Below, piece by piece: positions 1 to 9,034 of a DNA stretch of 64,000 bases. The notes below the pieces were generated by a model, which worked only from the letters and a program-made list of their open reading frames with translations, had not been told where the DNA came from and made no database searches. Each line of letters starts with the position of its first letter. Position 1 is the first letter of the stretch. Made by a program: the position numbers and the translations under genes. The DNA is taken from assembly GCA_002314455.1 (NCBI GenBank), contig DCFZ01000055.1:6872-70871 (forward strand). The letters run 5' to 3'. This DNA comes from Lentisphaeria bacterium UBA1791 (GTDB taxonomy: Bacteria; Verrucomicrobiota; Lentisphaeria; Victivallales; Victivallaceae).

Positions 1-558
1 TGCAATCCGGCGCTGTTGCCTGACGGCAGCGGAAAAAAGGTTTCCTCCGCCAAGCAGGAACTGCTGATGGAGCTGTTGCACGAAAATATTGACAGCTGTC
101 ATAAAGTCTTGCTTTTCAGTCAGTTCACGACGCTTTTACAGTCGCTTTTTCCGGCGCTTGACGAAGCGAAGATCCGCTTTGAATACCTCGACGGCGCGAC
201 GACGAAACGGCAGACGCACGTCGATCATTTCAATCAGAGCGCCGACATCCCGCTCTTTCTCTTGAGCCTCAAGGCTGGCGGCACGGGGCTCAACCTCACG
301 TCCGCCGACCGCGTCATCATCTACGATCCGTGGTGGAATCCCGCAGTCGAACTTCAGGCGGCGGATCGGACGCACCGTATCGGTCAGACCCGCCCCGTGA
401 TGACGGTAAAACTCGTCGTCCGCGACTCGGTCGAGGAAAAGATTCTGGAACTTCAGGGACGCAAGCGCAAACTTTTCGATCAACTGGTCGAAGCGCCTGG
501 CAGCGAGCAGCTTTCGCTCGACGAATTGCGCTTCCTTTTGGAAGATACGAAATCGTGA
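1..558 (+). CDS. SNF2-family helicase, C-terminal part (5' end outside window)
   Basis: The reading frame is open from base 1, so only the last ~185 residues of a larger ATPase are present. What is visible is helicase lobe 2 of an SNF2/RapA-like DNA translocase. It contains the KVLLFSQFT strand, a LSLKAGGTGLNLT motif V region, and the closing WWNPAVELQAADRTHRIGQ motif with the arginine finger (motif VI). This lobe closes on lobe 1 to hydrolyse ATP and move along double-stranded DNA. The Walker A/B lobe and any accessory domain lie upstream and cannot be judged. The stop overlaps the GTG start of miaA, so the two genes are probably cotranscribed. Confidence 0.9.
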   Translation, partial: CNPALLPDGSGKKVSSAKQELLMELLHENIDSCHKVLLFSQFTTLLQSLFPALDEAKIRFEYLDGATTKRQTHVDHFNQSADIPLFLLSLKAGGTGLNLTSADRVIIYDPWWNPAVELQAADRTHRIGQTRPVMTVKLVVRDSVEEKILELQGRKRKLFDQLVEAPGSEQLSLDELRFLLEDTKS

Positions 559-1412
559 AGATCGTCGTCATCATGGGGCCGACCGCTTCCGGCAAAAGCG
601 CGATGGCATTGAAACTCGCGCAGGAGCGCAACGGCGAGATTGTTTCCGCCGACTCGATGCAGCTGTACCGCGACCTTGCGATCGGTACCGCGCAACCGAC
701 TGAAGAAGAAAAACTTAAGGTCGCTCATCATCTCGTCGGTTGCTTCCCGTTGTCGGAAAAGATCGACGTCTATCGCTACTGCCGTCTTGCCGACGAAAAA
801 ATCGCCGGAATTGCGGCGCGCGGCCATTTGCCGATCATCTGCGGCGGCACCGGGTTTTATCTTAAGGCATTGTTGCGCGGGTTGGACGATCTGCCGGGCG
901 ACGACGCACTGCGCAAAAAACTGGATGAAAAATACGATTCCGACGCCGGGTATACGCGGCTTGTCAACGAGATGCAAAAACTTGACCCGCAAGGACTTGA
1001 AAAGTTTGCAAACTGCCGGCGGAAATTGATCCGCGCGCTGGAAGTGCGACTGCTTTCCGGCAAGTCGATCCTCGAACTTCAACAGGGGCAGGGGGCGTTG
1101 CGCTACGACGTCGAAGCCTACCGCCTTGAGATGACGCCGGAAAAACTGCGCGTCAGAATCGCGGCGCGCGCCCAAAAGATGCTCGATTCCGGCTGGATCG
1201 ACGAAGCGCGTTATGCGTTGTCGGCAGGTTTGCTCGATTCCCCGACCGCGCATCAGGCGATCGGCTACCGCGACATCGGTGAATTTCTCGCGGGGAAAAT
1301 CGACCGTCCGCGTTTGCTCGAACGCATTGTGACTGCGACGGGGCAGTACGCCCGCCGTCAGCGCACCTGGTTCCGCCACCAGCACCCCGAAGCGCAGATC
1401 GTTGCGCTGTAA
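555..1412 (+). CDS. miaA: tRNA dimethylallyltransferase MiaA
   Basis: Transfers a dimethylallyl group to N6 of A37 in tRNAs that read codons starting with U. The protein opens with a P-loop, GPTASGKS at residues 8-15, followed by the family's VSADSMQLYRD region, then GGTGFYLKALL. Near the C-terminus it has a TAHQAIGYRDIGEFL block and an RQRTWFR stretch. I chose GTG 555, which overlaps the upstream stop (GTGA), because it gives a 285-residue protein of normal family length. The open frame extends further upstream, but that part lies antiparallel-free inside the SNF2 gene and has no MiaA similarity. Confidence 0.95.
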   Translation: MKIVVIMGPTASGKSAMALKLAQERNGEIVSADSMQLYRDLAIGTAQPTEEEKLKVAHHLVGCFPLSEKIDVYRYCRLADEKIAGIAARGHLPIICGGTGFYLKALLRGLDDLPGDDALRKKLDEKYDSDAGYTRLVNEMQKLDPQGLEKFANCRRKLIRALEVRLLSGKSILELQQGQGALRYDVEAYRLEMTPEKLRVRIAARAQKMLDSGWIDEARYALSAGLLDSPTAHQAIGYRDIGEFLAGKIDRPRLLERIVTATGQYARRQRTWFRHQHPEAQIVAL

Positions 1413-1425
1413 TCGCGCATTTAAC

Positions 1426-1454
1426 TTGCAAAACGCGCGTTGGGCGTGTATATT
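1426..1454 (+). promoter_or_regulatory. sigma-70-type promoter for pnp
   Basis: TTGCAA (1426-1431), 17 bp, then TATATT (1449-1454). It lies just after miaA and gives pnp a leader of roughly 190 nt. Confidence 0.75.
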
Positions 1455-1513
1455 ATTTAAATAAATGTGGTATAGGATCTTTTTTGCCGCTTTCACGACG
1501 GGTACGTTTTCGT

Positions 1514-1567
1514 GGAATTCGGTCGTTATCAGCCGCCGCAACGGTCGGCGGTTGATACCGGGATTCC
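1514..1567 (+). promoter_or_regulatory. large leader hairpin upstream of pnp
   Basis: In the pnp leader, 1527-1538 pairs with 1546-1557 (12 bp with one G-U, loop of 7). Outer segments 1514-1518/1563-1567 and 1520-1522/1558-1560 can extend it. No U-tract follows, so it is not a terminator. In enterobacteria a pnp leader stem is cut by RNase III and used for PNPase autocontrol. A similar role here is inference. Confidence 0.55.
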
Positions 1568-1651
1568 GCGCGAAAGCCCCGCTTCATTGAGAAAGACAAA
1601 TAAGTTTTTATCCATAGAAATCCAAAACAAGATGAAAGGATTCAAATCAAA

Positions 1652-3763
1652 ATGGCTGAAGAAAAAGTGATCTTTCAGTTCGACGGCGACCGCACGATGG
1701 AAATTTCCAGCGGCAAGGTCGCGAAACTCGCCAACGGCGCCGCGCTCGTGCGCCTCGGCGACACCATCGTGCTCGTTGCCGCCTGCAGCGGCGCGCCGCG
1801 CGACGGTTCCGACTTTTTCCCGTTGCAGGTCGACTATCGCGAAAAGTACAGCGCCGCGGGCAAGTTCCCCGGCGGCTACATCAAGCGCGAAGGCCGTCCC
1901 TCGACCAAGGAAATTCTCACCTGCCGTATGATCGATCGCCCGATCCGTCCGCTTTTCCCGAAAGGCTTTTTCAACGAAGTGCAGGTCTGCGCGACGTTGC
2001 TTTCCGCCGACGGCGTCAACGAGCCGGATGTGTTGGCGATGCTCGGCGCTTCCGTCAGCTTGATGATGTCGGATCTGCCCTTTGAAGGCCCGATCGGCGC
2101 CGTCCGCGTCGGTTTGGTCGACGGCAAGTACGTCATCAACCCGACCCGCGAAGAGATGGAAAAGAGCAAGCTCGACCTCATCTACGCCGGCAGTCCCGAC
2201 AAGGTCATCATGATCGAGGGCGAGGCGGAATTCGTCACCGAAGCGCAGATGCGCGAAGCGATGTACGCCGCCAACGAGGCGATCAAGAAGCAGTGCGCCG
2301 CCCAGATCGAACTCGCCGCCAAGGCGGGCCGTCCGAAAAAGGAATACAAACTTTTCCCGGTGCCGGAAAATCTGCAGAAGCGGCTTGAAGCTTTCTGCGC
2401 CGACCGCATCGAAAACGTCTGCACGATCCCCGGCAAGGAAGATCGTCAGGAAGCGCAAAATGCGTTGATCGCCGACGCCCGCGCCGCGTTGCGCAGTGAA
2501 TTTGCCGATATGAGCGATGCGGACTTCCTGCTCGAAACCGCCAAGGGCTTCGACGATTTCATCCGCACCGTTACGCGCAACGTCATTTTGACCAAACAGT
2601 TCCGTCCCGACGGTCGTTCGATCACCGAGATCCGCCCCTTGTCCGCCGAAGTCGGCGTGCTTCCGGTGGTTCACGGCAGTGCGCTTTTCAGCCGCGGCGA
2701 GACCCAGGCGCTCGTCATCGCGACGCTCGGCAACGACAAGGATGCGCAGGAATTCGACGATCTCGGCAGTCCGACCGGACTCGGCGTCAAGCGCTTCTAT
2801 CTGCACTACAATTTCCCGAACTTCAGCGTCGGCGAAGTCGGCCGCATCACCGGCCCCGGCCGCCGCGAGATCGGTCACGGCAATCTGGCGGAGCGTTCCG
2901 TTTCCAAGGTCGTGCCCAAGGATTTCCCCTACGTCATCCGTTGCGTTTCCGAGATTATGAGCTCCAACGGCTCGACCTCGATGGCGAGCGTCTGCGGTGC
3001 GACGTTGGCGTTGATGGATGCGGGCGTGCCGATCACCGCTCCGGTTGCGGGTATTTCCTGCGGCCTCGTGACCGGCGACAATGGGGAACGTCTGTTGCTC
3101 ACCGACATCATCGGCGCCGAAGACCACTTCGGCGATATGGACTTCAAGGTCTGCGGTACCCGTGACGGCATCACCGGCTTCCAGCTCGACCTGAAGCTCC
3201 CCGGCATTCCGATTGATCTGCTCTGCGAGGGCATGGAGCGCGACCGCATCGCGCGTCTTAAGATTCTCGACGTCATCGAAGCGTGCATCGCCAAGCCGCG
3301 CGCCGAGATCAGTCCGCGCGCGCCGCGCCTTGACGTCGTCAAGATCAATCCGGAAAAGATCGGCGCCCTGATCGGCCCCGGCGGCAAGAACATCCGCGCA
3401 ATCACCGACGATACCGGCGCTTCGATCGACGTTGCCGAAGACGGCACCGTCAAGATTATGGCGTCGAACCTTGATCAGCTCAATGCCGCCAAGGATCGCG
3501 TACTCGCCTCGACCGCCGAGGCGGAGATCGGCAAAGTCTATCGCGGCAAAGTCGTCACCGTGCGCGATTTCGGCGCCTTCGTCGAAATTCTGCCGGGCAT
3601 GGACGGCTTGCTCCATATTTCCGAAATGGCGGATTACCGCGTCAACAAGGTGACCGACATCTGCAACGAGGGTGACTTTGTCACCGTCAAGGTGATCGAC
3701 ATCGATTCGACCGGCAAGATCCGCTTGAGCCGCAAAGCCGCGCTCAAGGAAATGGGCGAATAG
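1652..3763 (+). CDS. pnp: polyribonucleotide nucleotidyltransferase (PNPase)
   Basis: Phosphorolytic 3'-5' exoribonuclease and degradosome core. The 703 residues follow the family order. The first RNase PH-like domain carries the YREKYSAAGKFPGG region. An alpha-helical linker follows, then the second RNase PH-like domain with FSRGETQALV and a TSMASVCGATLALMDAG block. The C-terminus has a KH domain (IGPGGKNIRAI) and an S1 domain (GKVVTVRDFGAFVEILPG), as in the trimeric enzyme. The start is ATG 1652 after an AAAGGA-type ribosome site. It is monocistronic between its own promoter and a terminator. The usual partner rpsO is not adjacent. Confidence 0.98.
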   Translation: MAEEKVIFQFDGDRTMEISSGKVAKLANGAALVRLGDTIVLVAACSGAPRDGSDFFPLQVDYREKYSAAGKFPGGYIKREGRPSTKEILTCRMIDRPIRPLFPKGFFNEVQVCATLLSADGVNEPDVLAMLGASVSLMMSDLPFEGPIGAVRVGLVDGKYVINPTREEMEKSKLDLIYAGSPDKVIMIEGEAEFVTEAQMREAMYAANEAIKKQCAAQIELAAKAGRPKKEYKLFPVPENLQKRLEAFCADRIENVCTIPGKEDRQEAQNALIADARAALRSEFADMSDADFLLETAKGFDDFIRTVTRNVILTKQFRPDGRSITEIRPLSAEVGVLPVVHGSALFSRGETQALVIATLGNDKDAQEFDDLGSPTGLGVKRFYLHYNFPNFSVGEVGRITGPGRREIGHGNLAERSVSKVVPKDFPYVIRCVSEIMSSNGSTSMASVCGATLALMDAGVPITAPVAGISCGLVTGDNGERLLLTDIIGAEDHFGDMDFKVCGTRDGITGFQLDLKLPGIPIDLLCEGMERDRIARLKILDVIEACIAKPRAEISPRAPRLDVVKINPEKIGALIGPGGKNIRAITDDTGASIDVAEDGTVKIMASNLDQLNAAKDRVLASTAEAEIGKVYRGKVVTVRDFGAFVEILPGMDGLLHISEMADYRVNKVTDICNEGDFVTVKVIDIDSTGKIRLSRKAALKEMGE

Positions 3764-3782
3764 TCCTTTCGTTGATCCAAAC

Positions 3783-3814
3783 GCCGGAGTGCAAAACGCA
3801 CTTCGGCTTTTTTT
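3783..3814 (+). terminator. Rho-independent terminator after pnp
   Basis: Arms 3783-3792 and 3798-3807 form a 10-bp stem with one wobble and a 5-nt loop, followed by seven T. Confidence 0.9.
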
Positions 3815-3898
3815 ATGGCGCGATCCTGTTTTGGCATCAGATTCGGCAAAATTGACGCATTTGTCGTGGCAATTTTGATGCAGATGGTGATTTTTAGC

Positions 3899-3926
3899 TT
3901 GAAAACGGCGTTTTTTTGAGTATATT
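3899..3926 (+). promoter_or_regulatory. promoter of the deacetylase/racemase operon
   Basis: TTGAAA (3899-3904), 16 bp, then TATATT (3921-3926). It places the transcript start around 3933, which rules out the upstream TTG start at 3916 for the next gene. Confidence 0.75.
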
Positions 3927-3948
3927 GAATCAACGTCATGGGGGGCTT

Positions 3949-4770
3949 ATGAAAGAAGTCAAACGGTTTCTGATGATCGGTGCGCATCCGGACGATGCGG
4001 ACATTCGTTTCGGCGGCACGGCAGTCAAGTTGGCGCGCGCCGGGTACGTCGTCAAATTTGTTTCGTTCTGCAACGGCAATTGCGGACACTTTGAAATGGC
4101 GGGGGCGCAACTTGCGGTGCGCCGCTTTGCGGAAACACAGGCGTCGCGCGAAGTTTCCGGCATCAGCGAGTATCAGGTTTTCACGGAAAACAACGATTGT
4201 GAACTCTTCCCCACGCTCGAAAACCGCAAAAAGATGATCCGATTGATCCGCGAATTTCAGCCGGACGTCGTTTTGACGCACCGCTTGTGCGACTACCACG
4301 CCGACCACCGTGCCACGGCGCAACTGGTACAGGATGCGGCATATCTCACGCAGGTGCCGATGTACTGCGCCGACACGCCGATCCCGAAAAAGAATCCGGT
4401 CTACGCTTACGTTTACGACGATTTCACCGATCCGCGCCCGATCCGTCCCGATGCGATGATTCCGATCGACGACGTGCTCGATGAGAAATGTCACATGCTC
4501 GACTGCCACGTTTCGCAGGTCTACGAGTGGCTGGCGTGGGAACTCGGCGAAAAATTCGATCACACCACGTGGAGTTGGGAAAAGAAACGCGAATTTCTCG
4601 TGAAAAACTGGGGCGAGCGTTTTGTCCGCGCCGCCAACTTGGGGCGCGAGCGGTTGATCCAAATTTACGGCGAGGCGGGCAAAAACGTGCGCTACGCCGA
4701 ACTTTTTGAACTTTCGCCCTACGGCAGTAAAATTTCCGCCGACGAATTTCAGAAGTTGATGGAGCCGTAG
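3949..4770 (+). CDS. PIG-L family (LmbE-like) deacetylase
   Basis: A predicted zinc-dependent N-deacetylase of the GlcNAc-PI/LmbE/BshB fold, 273 residues. The metal-binding N-terminal motif is visible as GAHPDDADIRFGG (about residues 11-23). The family's second motif with the catalytic region is HRLCDYHADHRATAQL (around 111-126). ATG 3949 has a G-rich ribosome site (3940-3945) at good spacing. Relatives deacetylate GlcNAc-containing glycolipids, thiol precursors or antibiotic intermediates; the substrate here is unknown. It is the first gene of a five-gene operon with a CapA-like protein, a racemase, a transporter and an ATP-grasp ligase. Confidence 0.88.
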   Translation: MKEVKRFLMIGAHPDDADIRFGGTAVKLARAGYVVKFVSFCNGNCGHFEMAGAQLAVRRFAETQASREVSGISEYQVFTENNDCELFPTLENRKKMIRLIREFQPDVVLTHRLCDYHADHRATAQLVQDAAYLTQVPMYCADTPIPKKNPVYAYVYDDFTDPRPIRPDAMIPIDDVLDEKCHMLDCHVSQVYEWLAWELGEKFDHTTWSWEKKREFLVKNWGERFVRAANLGRERLIQIYGEAGKNVRYAELFELSPYGSKISADEFQKLMEP

Positions 4771-4780
4771 TGCAGTTGCG

Positions 4781-5944
4781 ATGCTGAAGATCGCCTTTTG
4801 CGCCGACTTTGCGCCGATTCGTAAATTTGCGCCGCTTTTGGAAACGGCTCCGGAGGCGTTTTACCACGACCTTTTGCCGGAACTGCGCCGTTGCGACTAC
4901 AAAATCGTCAACCTGGAAGCGCCGCTTTCGGCGGCAAAGCTGATCGTCAAAAGCGGCGCCGCCTTTGCCGGCAATGCAAATTGCGTCGGCGGCTTGACGT
5001 GCGTGCCCTTTGATGCGGCGCTCCTTGCCAACAATCATACGTTCGACTGCGGGGAAGCGGGTTTTTCCGATACCGTCAAGGTATTGGAAGCCAACCATAT
5101 TGCTTACGCCGGGGCAGGGGAGGATCTCGCCGCGGCGCGCAAGGCGCTCGTCATCGAAAAAAACGGACTTCGCATCGGCGTTTTCTCCCTTTCCGAGGGG
5201 GAAGACGAAAAGGGGGCGACGCCGGTATCTGCGGGCGTTCGTCCGTGGGAAGTTGACCTTCTTGCCGATGAGATCGCGGCGGCAAAAGAAAAATTTGACT
5301 TTGTGATCGTTTCCGCGCATTGCGGCTTGGAGTATCAGCCATATCCCTCCTTTTACGTTTGGGAAGCATTCCAAAAATTAGCCGCTGCCGGCGCCGACCT
5401 CATCGTCGGACACCATCCGCACGTGCCGCAGGGAATGAATCGTTTCGGGCAAACGCCTGTCTTTTTCAGCCTCGGCAATTTCGGATTTTACCAGCCGACC
5501 GATCTCTTTTACCGCAAGATCGGGTATTACCTTGAGATCGAACTTGACGGCAAAGCGCAATTGCGCGTCAAACCGGTTCCCTATCGCATCGCCGACGACG
5601 GATTGCATTTGTTGACGGCGGAGGAGTCGGCATCGTTTTTCCATCTTTTTGACGCGCTTTCCCGACCGCTTGGCGAGGAAAAAACGGCGCGTGAGGCGTG
5701 GCACGCCGTATTGGCATATCACCGGGAAGCCGGTTTTGAGGAGGAATTAAAACGCATCCTCGAAGCGTGGAAGATCGCACCGGCAAAGGGGGCGGCGATG
5801 CTCCGCAACCGGGTGCTCTGCATGCAGCACTGCACCCAGTGGCGCGACGGCTTGAGCCGCATTGTCGACGGCACGATCGGCGACGCTCCGGCGGAATATG
5901 TCGATATGGTCAGACATTATCACACGCGCAAGGTGGAAAAATGA
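4781..5944 (+). CDS. CapA-like metallophosphatase-fold protein
   Basis: A 387-residue member of the PGA_cap/CapA family (calcineurin-like fold). Family motifs are spread in order: NLEAPLS (~46-52), LANNHTFDCGEAGF (~83-96), SAHCGLEYQP and VGHHPHVPQG (~208-217), then FFSLGNF. Characterised CapA proteins act in poly-gamma-glutamate production, and many relatives have unknown roles. No N-terminal signal or membrane anchor is seen, unlike Bacillus CapA, so a cytoplasmic place is likely. It starts 10 bp after the deacetylase and its stop overlaps the racemase start (ATGA). Confidence 0.85.
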   Translation: MLKIAFCADFAPIRKFAPLLETAPEAFYHDLLPELRRCDYKIVNLEAPLSAAKLIVKSGAAFAGNANCVGGLTCVPFDAALLANNHTFDCGEAGFSDTVKVLEANHIAYAGAGEDLAAARKALVIEKNGLRIGVFSLSEGEDEKGATPVSAGVRPWEVDLLADEIAAAKEKFDFVIVSAHCGLEYQPYPSFYVWEAFQKLAAAGADLIVGHHPHVPQGMNRFGQTPVFFSLGNFGFYQPTDLFYRKIGYYLEIELDGKAQLRVKPVPYRIADDGLHLLTAEESASFFHLFDALSRPLGEEKTAREAWHAVLAYHREAGFEEELKRILEAWKIAPAKGAAMLRNRVLCMQHCTQWRDGLSRIVDGTIGDAPAEYVDMVRHYHTRKVEK

Positions 5945-6801
5945 AAACGATCATCGTCTGCGATTCCGGTCTCGGCGGACTCAACGTCGCCAGTCGCTTT
6001 TTCTGTTTCGACGCCGCCGGTGAAGCGGCGAAGATCCTTTACTTTAACGCTTATCCGTCTGCCGGTAAGGGATTTAACGCGATCAAAGACCCGCGCGGTC
6101 AGGAAAAGTTGCTCCAAAATGCACTCCTTGCAATGACGCGTTTTACCCCGGATCTGTGCCTGATTGCGTGTAATACGCTTTCCGTTGTTTATGAAAGACT
6201 TGCAAAATATTACACGCCGTCTTTTCCCGTCGTCGGCATCCTCGATGCGGCGACTGATATGATGGCGCGGGCATTACGGGAAGACCCGGCGGCGCATCTT
6301 CTGATCCTCGGTACGAAAACGACCGTCCAATCCGGAGTTTATACGCAACGCCTTGCGGATAAAGGAGTTGATTTGTCAAAAGTCGACGCGCTTGCCGTGC
6401 CCGGCTTGGCGACGCTTCTGGAATCGGGGGGGAAGACTCCTCAAGTCGCGGCGCGCATCGCACAATGTGCCAACGAAGCAAAAAGAATTTTGCCGGAAAC
6501 GAAAAAACTTTATCTTGGCTTGTGCTGTACGCATTTCAGTTTTGCCGCGCCGGTGTGGAAAGAGGAATTCACGCGTTGCTTCGATAAAGAAATCGCATTG
6601 CTCGACCCCGATGAAACGTTTGGCGGAAACTTCATCGGAAAAAGTTTTCAATATGTGAGCCGCATTCCGTTTTTCCCCGGGGGCAAAGAAGCGATGACAA
6701 AATTTTTCGCTCCGTGCGCTTCGGCAATCGCTTCGGCGCTCGATGGGGCAACCCCCGATCCCGGGCTGTTTCAGGTGCCGGAAAGTTTTTTTGAAAAGTA
6801 G
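5941..6801 (+). CDS. aspartate/glutamate racemase family protein (MurI-like)
   Basis: A cofactor-independent amino-acid racemase of 286 residues. It keeps the MurI signatures: DSGLGG near the N-terminus, ACNTLS with the first catalytic cysteine, and CCTHF with the second. All bases needed for two-base proton transfer are therefore present. The flanking residues differ from standard MurI (ACNTAS, GCTHYP), so it may be a side branch and not the cell-wall enzyme. ATG 5941 overlaps the capA-like stop. The ATP-grasp ligase two genes downstream would be a natural consumer of a D-amino acid. Confidence 0.85.
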   Translation: MKTIIVCDSGLGGLNVASRFFCFDAAGEAAKILYFNAYPSAGKGFNAIKDPRGQEKLLQNALLAMTRFTPDLCLIACNTLSVVYERLAKYYTPSFPVVGILDAATDMMARALREDPAAHLLILGTKTTVQSGVYTQRLADKGVDLSKVDALAVPGLATLLESGGKTPQVAARIAQCANEAKRILPETKKLYLGLCCTHFSFAAPVWKEEFTRCFDKEIALLDPDETFGGNFIGKSFQYVSRIPFFPGGKEAMTKFFAPCASAIASALDGATPDPGLFQVPESFFEK

Positions 6802-6808
6802 GATTTTT

Positions 6809-8062
6809 ATGACCAATACAGAGATTGCCTTTCGCCGCAAGATCGTTTTGTGGTGCGGCGTTTTTCTCTATTTTTTCGCCAGCATGAGCAAGGTGCTCGT
6901 CCCGGGGACGATCTACAACGAATTGCAGACGAGTTTCGACTTTGACGCAACTCATCTGGCGTGGCTCGGCGCGGGATTGATGTACAGTTATGCCGCAAGT
7001 CAATTTGTTTTCGGCATCTTTTCCGACCGTTACGGCGGGGCGCGATTGCTTTTAGGGAGTGTGCTGATCTTTGGCGTCGGGTCGCTCGTTTCGGTGTCGG
7101 CGACGAATTTTTTGCTGTTGCTTTTGGGGCGCGTTCTGGTCGGCTTCGGCGCCGGGTGCGTTTACGTCGGCGTGGCAAAACTCGTGGCGGAACTTTACCG
7201 CGACAACTTTCTCTGGGTGATGACGGGCGTGCTGGTCGTCGGTTTTCTCGGGCCCGTTTGCGGCGGTCTGCCGATGGCGCGATTGACGATGGCAACTTCG
7301 TGGCGCTGGGCGCTCGCCGTGCCCGCCGTTGCCGCCGTTATCGCAGTTGCGTCGATCGCAATTTACACGCGCGGTACGCTGTTGCCGGTTAAATCGGGCA
7401 ATCAGTTCGACGCGCTCAAAAAGCTTTTTTGCCGCTTCGACAACGTAGCGCTTTTCTGGTCGGTTTCGGTGATTTGCGGCGCGCACTACACCATCGCGGC
7501 GTTGATCGGCAAGAAGTGCCTTGAGGATACCGGCTGCTTTACGGCGACTGCCGCCGCCGCGTGGATCACGGTGATGCTCGGCATCGTCGCGATCGACAAC
7601 ATCGTCGGCAATGTCGTGCTCAAATTGCTCGGCGACTGCCGGAAAAAGTTGCTTCTTTCGGGGACGGCCGCAAGTTTTGCCGGGGGGCTCTGCGGCGTGC
7701 TTTATTTCGCCTTGGGCGGCAATGTCGGGTGGTTGATTGCCGGTTTGGTGTTGATCGCGATCCCCGCGGGCTTTTTCCCCGTCTACTGTACGATCGCCAA
7801 GGAACTTAATCCGCCGGAAAACGTCGGACTTGCGCTTGCTATGCTCAATTTCCTCTCCTTTCTCCTCATCGCATTGGAACAGCAACTTTCCGGCGTCGTG
7901 TTGAAATATTACGAAAAACTTCATCCGGGCGTAGATAACGTCTATTCCGGAACCGCATATTGCGGTGTGTTTTTCTTGTTGGCGCTCTTTTCACTTTCCG
8001 GTATCGCAATGGCTTTTTTCGTACCGGAAACAAAACCGCGCAAAAGTTTGACGGAGAAATGA
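6809..8062 (+). CDS. MFS transporter
   Basis: A 417-residue integral membrane protein with about 12 hydrophobic segments and the MFS loop 2-3 signature (FGIFSDRYGGARLLLG, about residues 68-83). The second half starts after a hydrophilic loop near residue 200. ATG 6809 was chosen because the upstream open frame lies inside the racemase gene. The substrate is not readable. From its place between a racemase and a ligase it may export, or import, the pathway's product. Confidence 0.88.
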   Translation: MTNTEIAFRRKIVLWCGVFLYFFASMSKVLVPGTIYNELQTSFDFDATHLAWLGAGLMYSYAASQFVFGIFSDRYGGARLLLGSVLIFGVGSLVSVSATNFLLLLLGRVLVGFGAGCVYVGVAKLVAELYRDNFLWVMTGVLVVGFLGPVCGGLPMARLTMATSWRWALAVPAVAAVIAVASIAIYTRGTLLPVKSGNQFDALKKLFCRFDNVALFWSVSVICGAHYTIAALIGKKCLEDTGCFTATAAAAWITVMLGIVAIDNIVGNVVLKLLGDCRKKLLLSGTAASFAGGLCGVLYFALGGNVGWLIAGLVLIAIPAGFFPVYCTIAKELNPPENVGLALAMLNFLSFLLIALEQQLSGVVLKYYEKLHPGVDNVYSGTAYCGVFFLLALFSLSGIAMAFFVPETKPRKSLTEK

Positions 8063-8065
8063 AAA

Positions 8066-9034
8066 ATGAACGATGATTTTACCGTTGTATTGGTGACGGG
8101 CGAGGGCGGCGACGCCCAAGGCTGGGGCAACATGGAAGTGACCAACCACGTCAAGGCGGCGATCGAGCGCAACGGCGTGCGGTGCCGGATCGTCCTCGCC
8201 GAAAATCGTGAGGAACTGGTCAATGGATTGCAAAAAGGCGCTTGTTCGATCGTCTGGAGTTCGCTCTATTTCTTTTCAGGGCGCGGCGACATTGTCGGGA
8301 TTCCCGCCGACGCCGAGTGGATTTCGGATATTCTCGACGAAATGAAGATTCCCTATATCGGGCCTTCCGGGAAAACGATGAAAAATTTGATCGAGAAATT
8401 CGATACGCACGAAGTGATGGCGCGCGCCCTCGTTTCGGTGCCGAAACACACCTTATGCCCGCCTGCCGATCCGGCAACGATCGACTATTTCCCCGCTTTC
8501 GTCAAACCCAACGGCGAGTCGCGTTCGGTCGGCATCAGCGACAGAAGCGTCGTGCAAAACACCAAGGAGCTGATCGATCAGGTGCGCTTTATTCAAACCG
8601 AGTTGCAGCAAGCCGCGCTCGTCGAGGAGTATCTGCCGGGGCGCGAGTATACGGTGCTCGTGATCGGCAACGGCAAAACGCGCGAGATCCTGCCGGGGCG
8701 CGTCACCGTCGAGGCGTCGCATTACGGGAAATACCCGATCTTGCGCAGTGACTTGCGCGGCGTCGGCTTGACGCATATCTCGATCCCGACGGAGCACCGC
8801 GAGGAAGCGGTCGCGCTCGCCGCCCGGGCGTGCGATGCGCTCCACTGCGAAGACCACGTGCGCATTGATATGCGCGAGGGCGCCGACGGAAAATTGCGCA
8901 TTATGGAAGTCAACGGCATCCCCGGTTTGAAGCCGGTCAAAAGTTGGAGTCCGCAGATCTACGCGCTTTATCACCCCAGCGACGATCCCTACACCGCATT
9001 GATCGGCGCAATCATTTCCGCCGCAAGAGTGTAA
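8066..9034 (+). CDS. ATP-grasp ligase, D-alanine--D-alanine ligase-like
   Basis: A 322-residue ATP-grasp enzyme resembling Ddl. N-terminal Rossmann-like part: VVLVTGEGGDAQGWGNMEV. Middle: YIGPSGKTMKNLIEKFDTHEVM, the usual Ddl 'G-S...DK' region in altered form. ATP-grasp part: FVKPNGESRSVGIS, VEEYLPGREYTVLV, and metal-site end RIMEVNGIPGLKP. Family members join two amino acids, or an amino acid and another carboxylate, using ATP. The altered N-terminal motif suggests a substrate other than plain D-Ala-D-Ala. It is the last gene of the operon, four bases after the transporter. Confidence 0.82.
   Translation: MNDDFTVVLVTGEGGDAQGWGNMEVTNHVKAAIERNGVRCRIVLAENREELVNGLQKGACSIVWSSLYFFSGRGDIVGIPADAEWISDILDEMKIPYIGPSGKTMKNLIEKFDTHEVMARALVSVPKHTLCPPADPATIDYFPAFVKPNGESRSVGISDRSVVQNTKELIDQVRFIQTELQQAALVEEYLPGREYTVLVIGNGKTREILPGRVTVEASHYGKYPILRSDLRGVGLTHISIPTEHREEAVALAARACDALHCEDHVRIDMREGADGKLRIMEVNGIPGLKPVKSWSPQIYALYHPSDDPYTALIGAIISAARV

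Noticed and set aside
330..554. N-terminal extension of miaA
   Set aside because: Lies inside the SNF2 coding region in another frame and puts the P-loop 75 residues too deep; GTG 555 fits.
1529..3616. 695-codon open frame antisense to pnp
   Set aside because: GC-rich codon bias of pnp keeps the opposite frame free of stops; the translation has no family features and no ribosome site.
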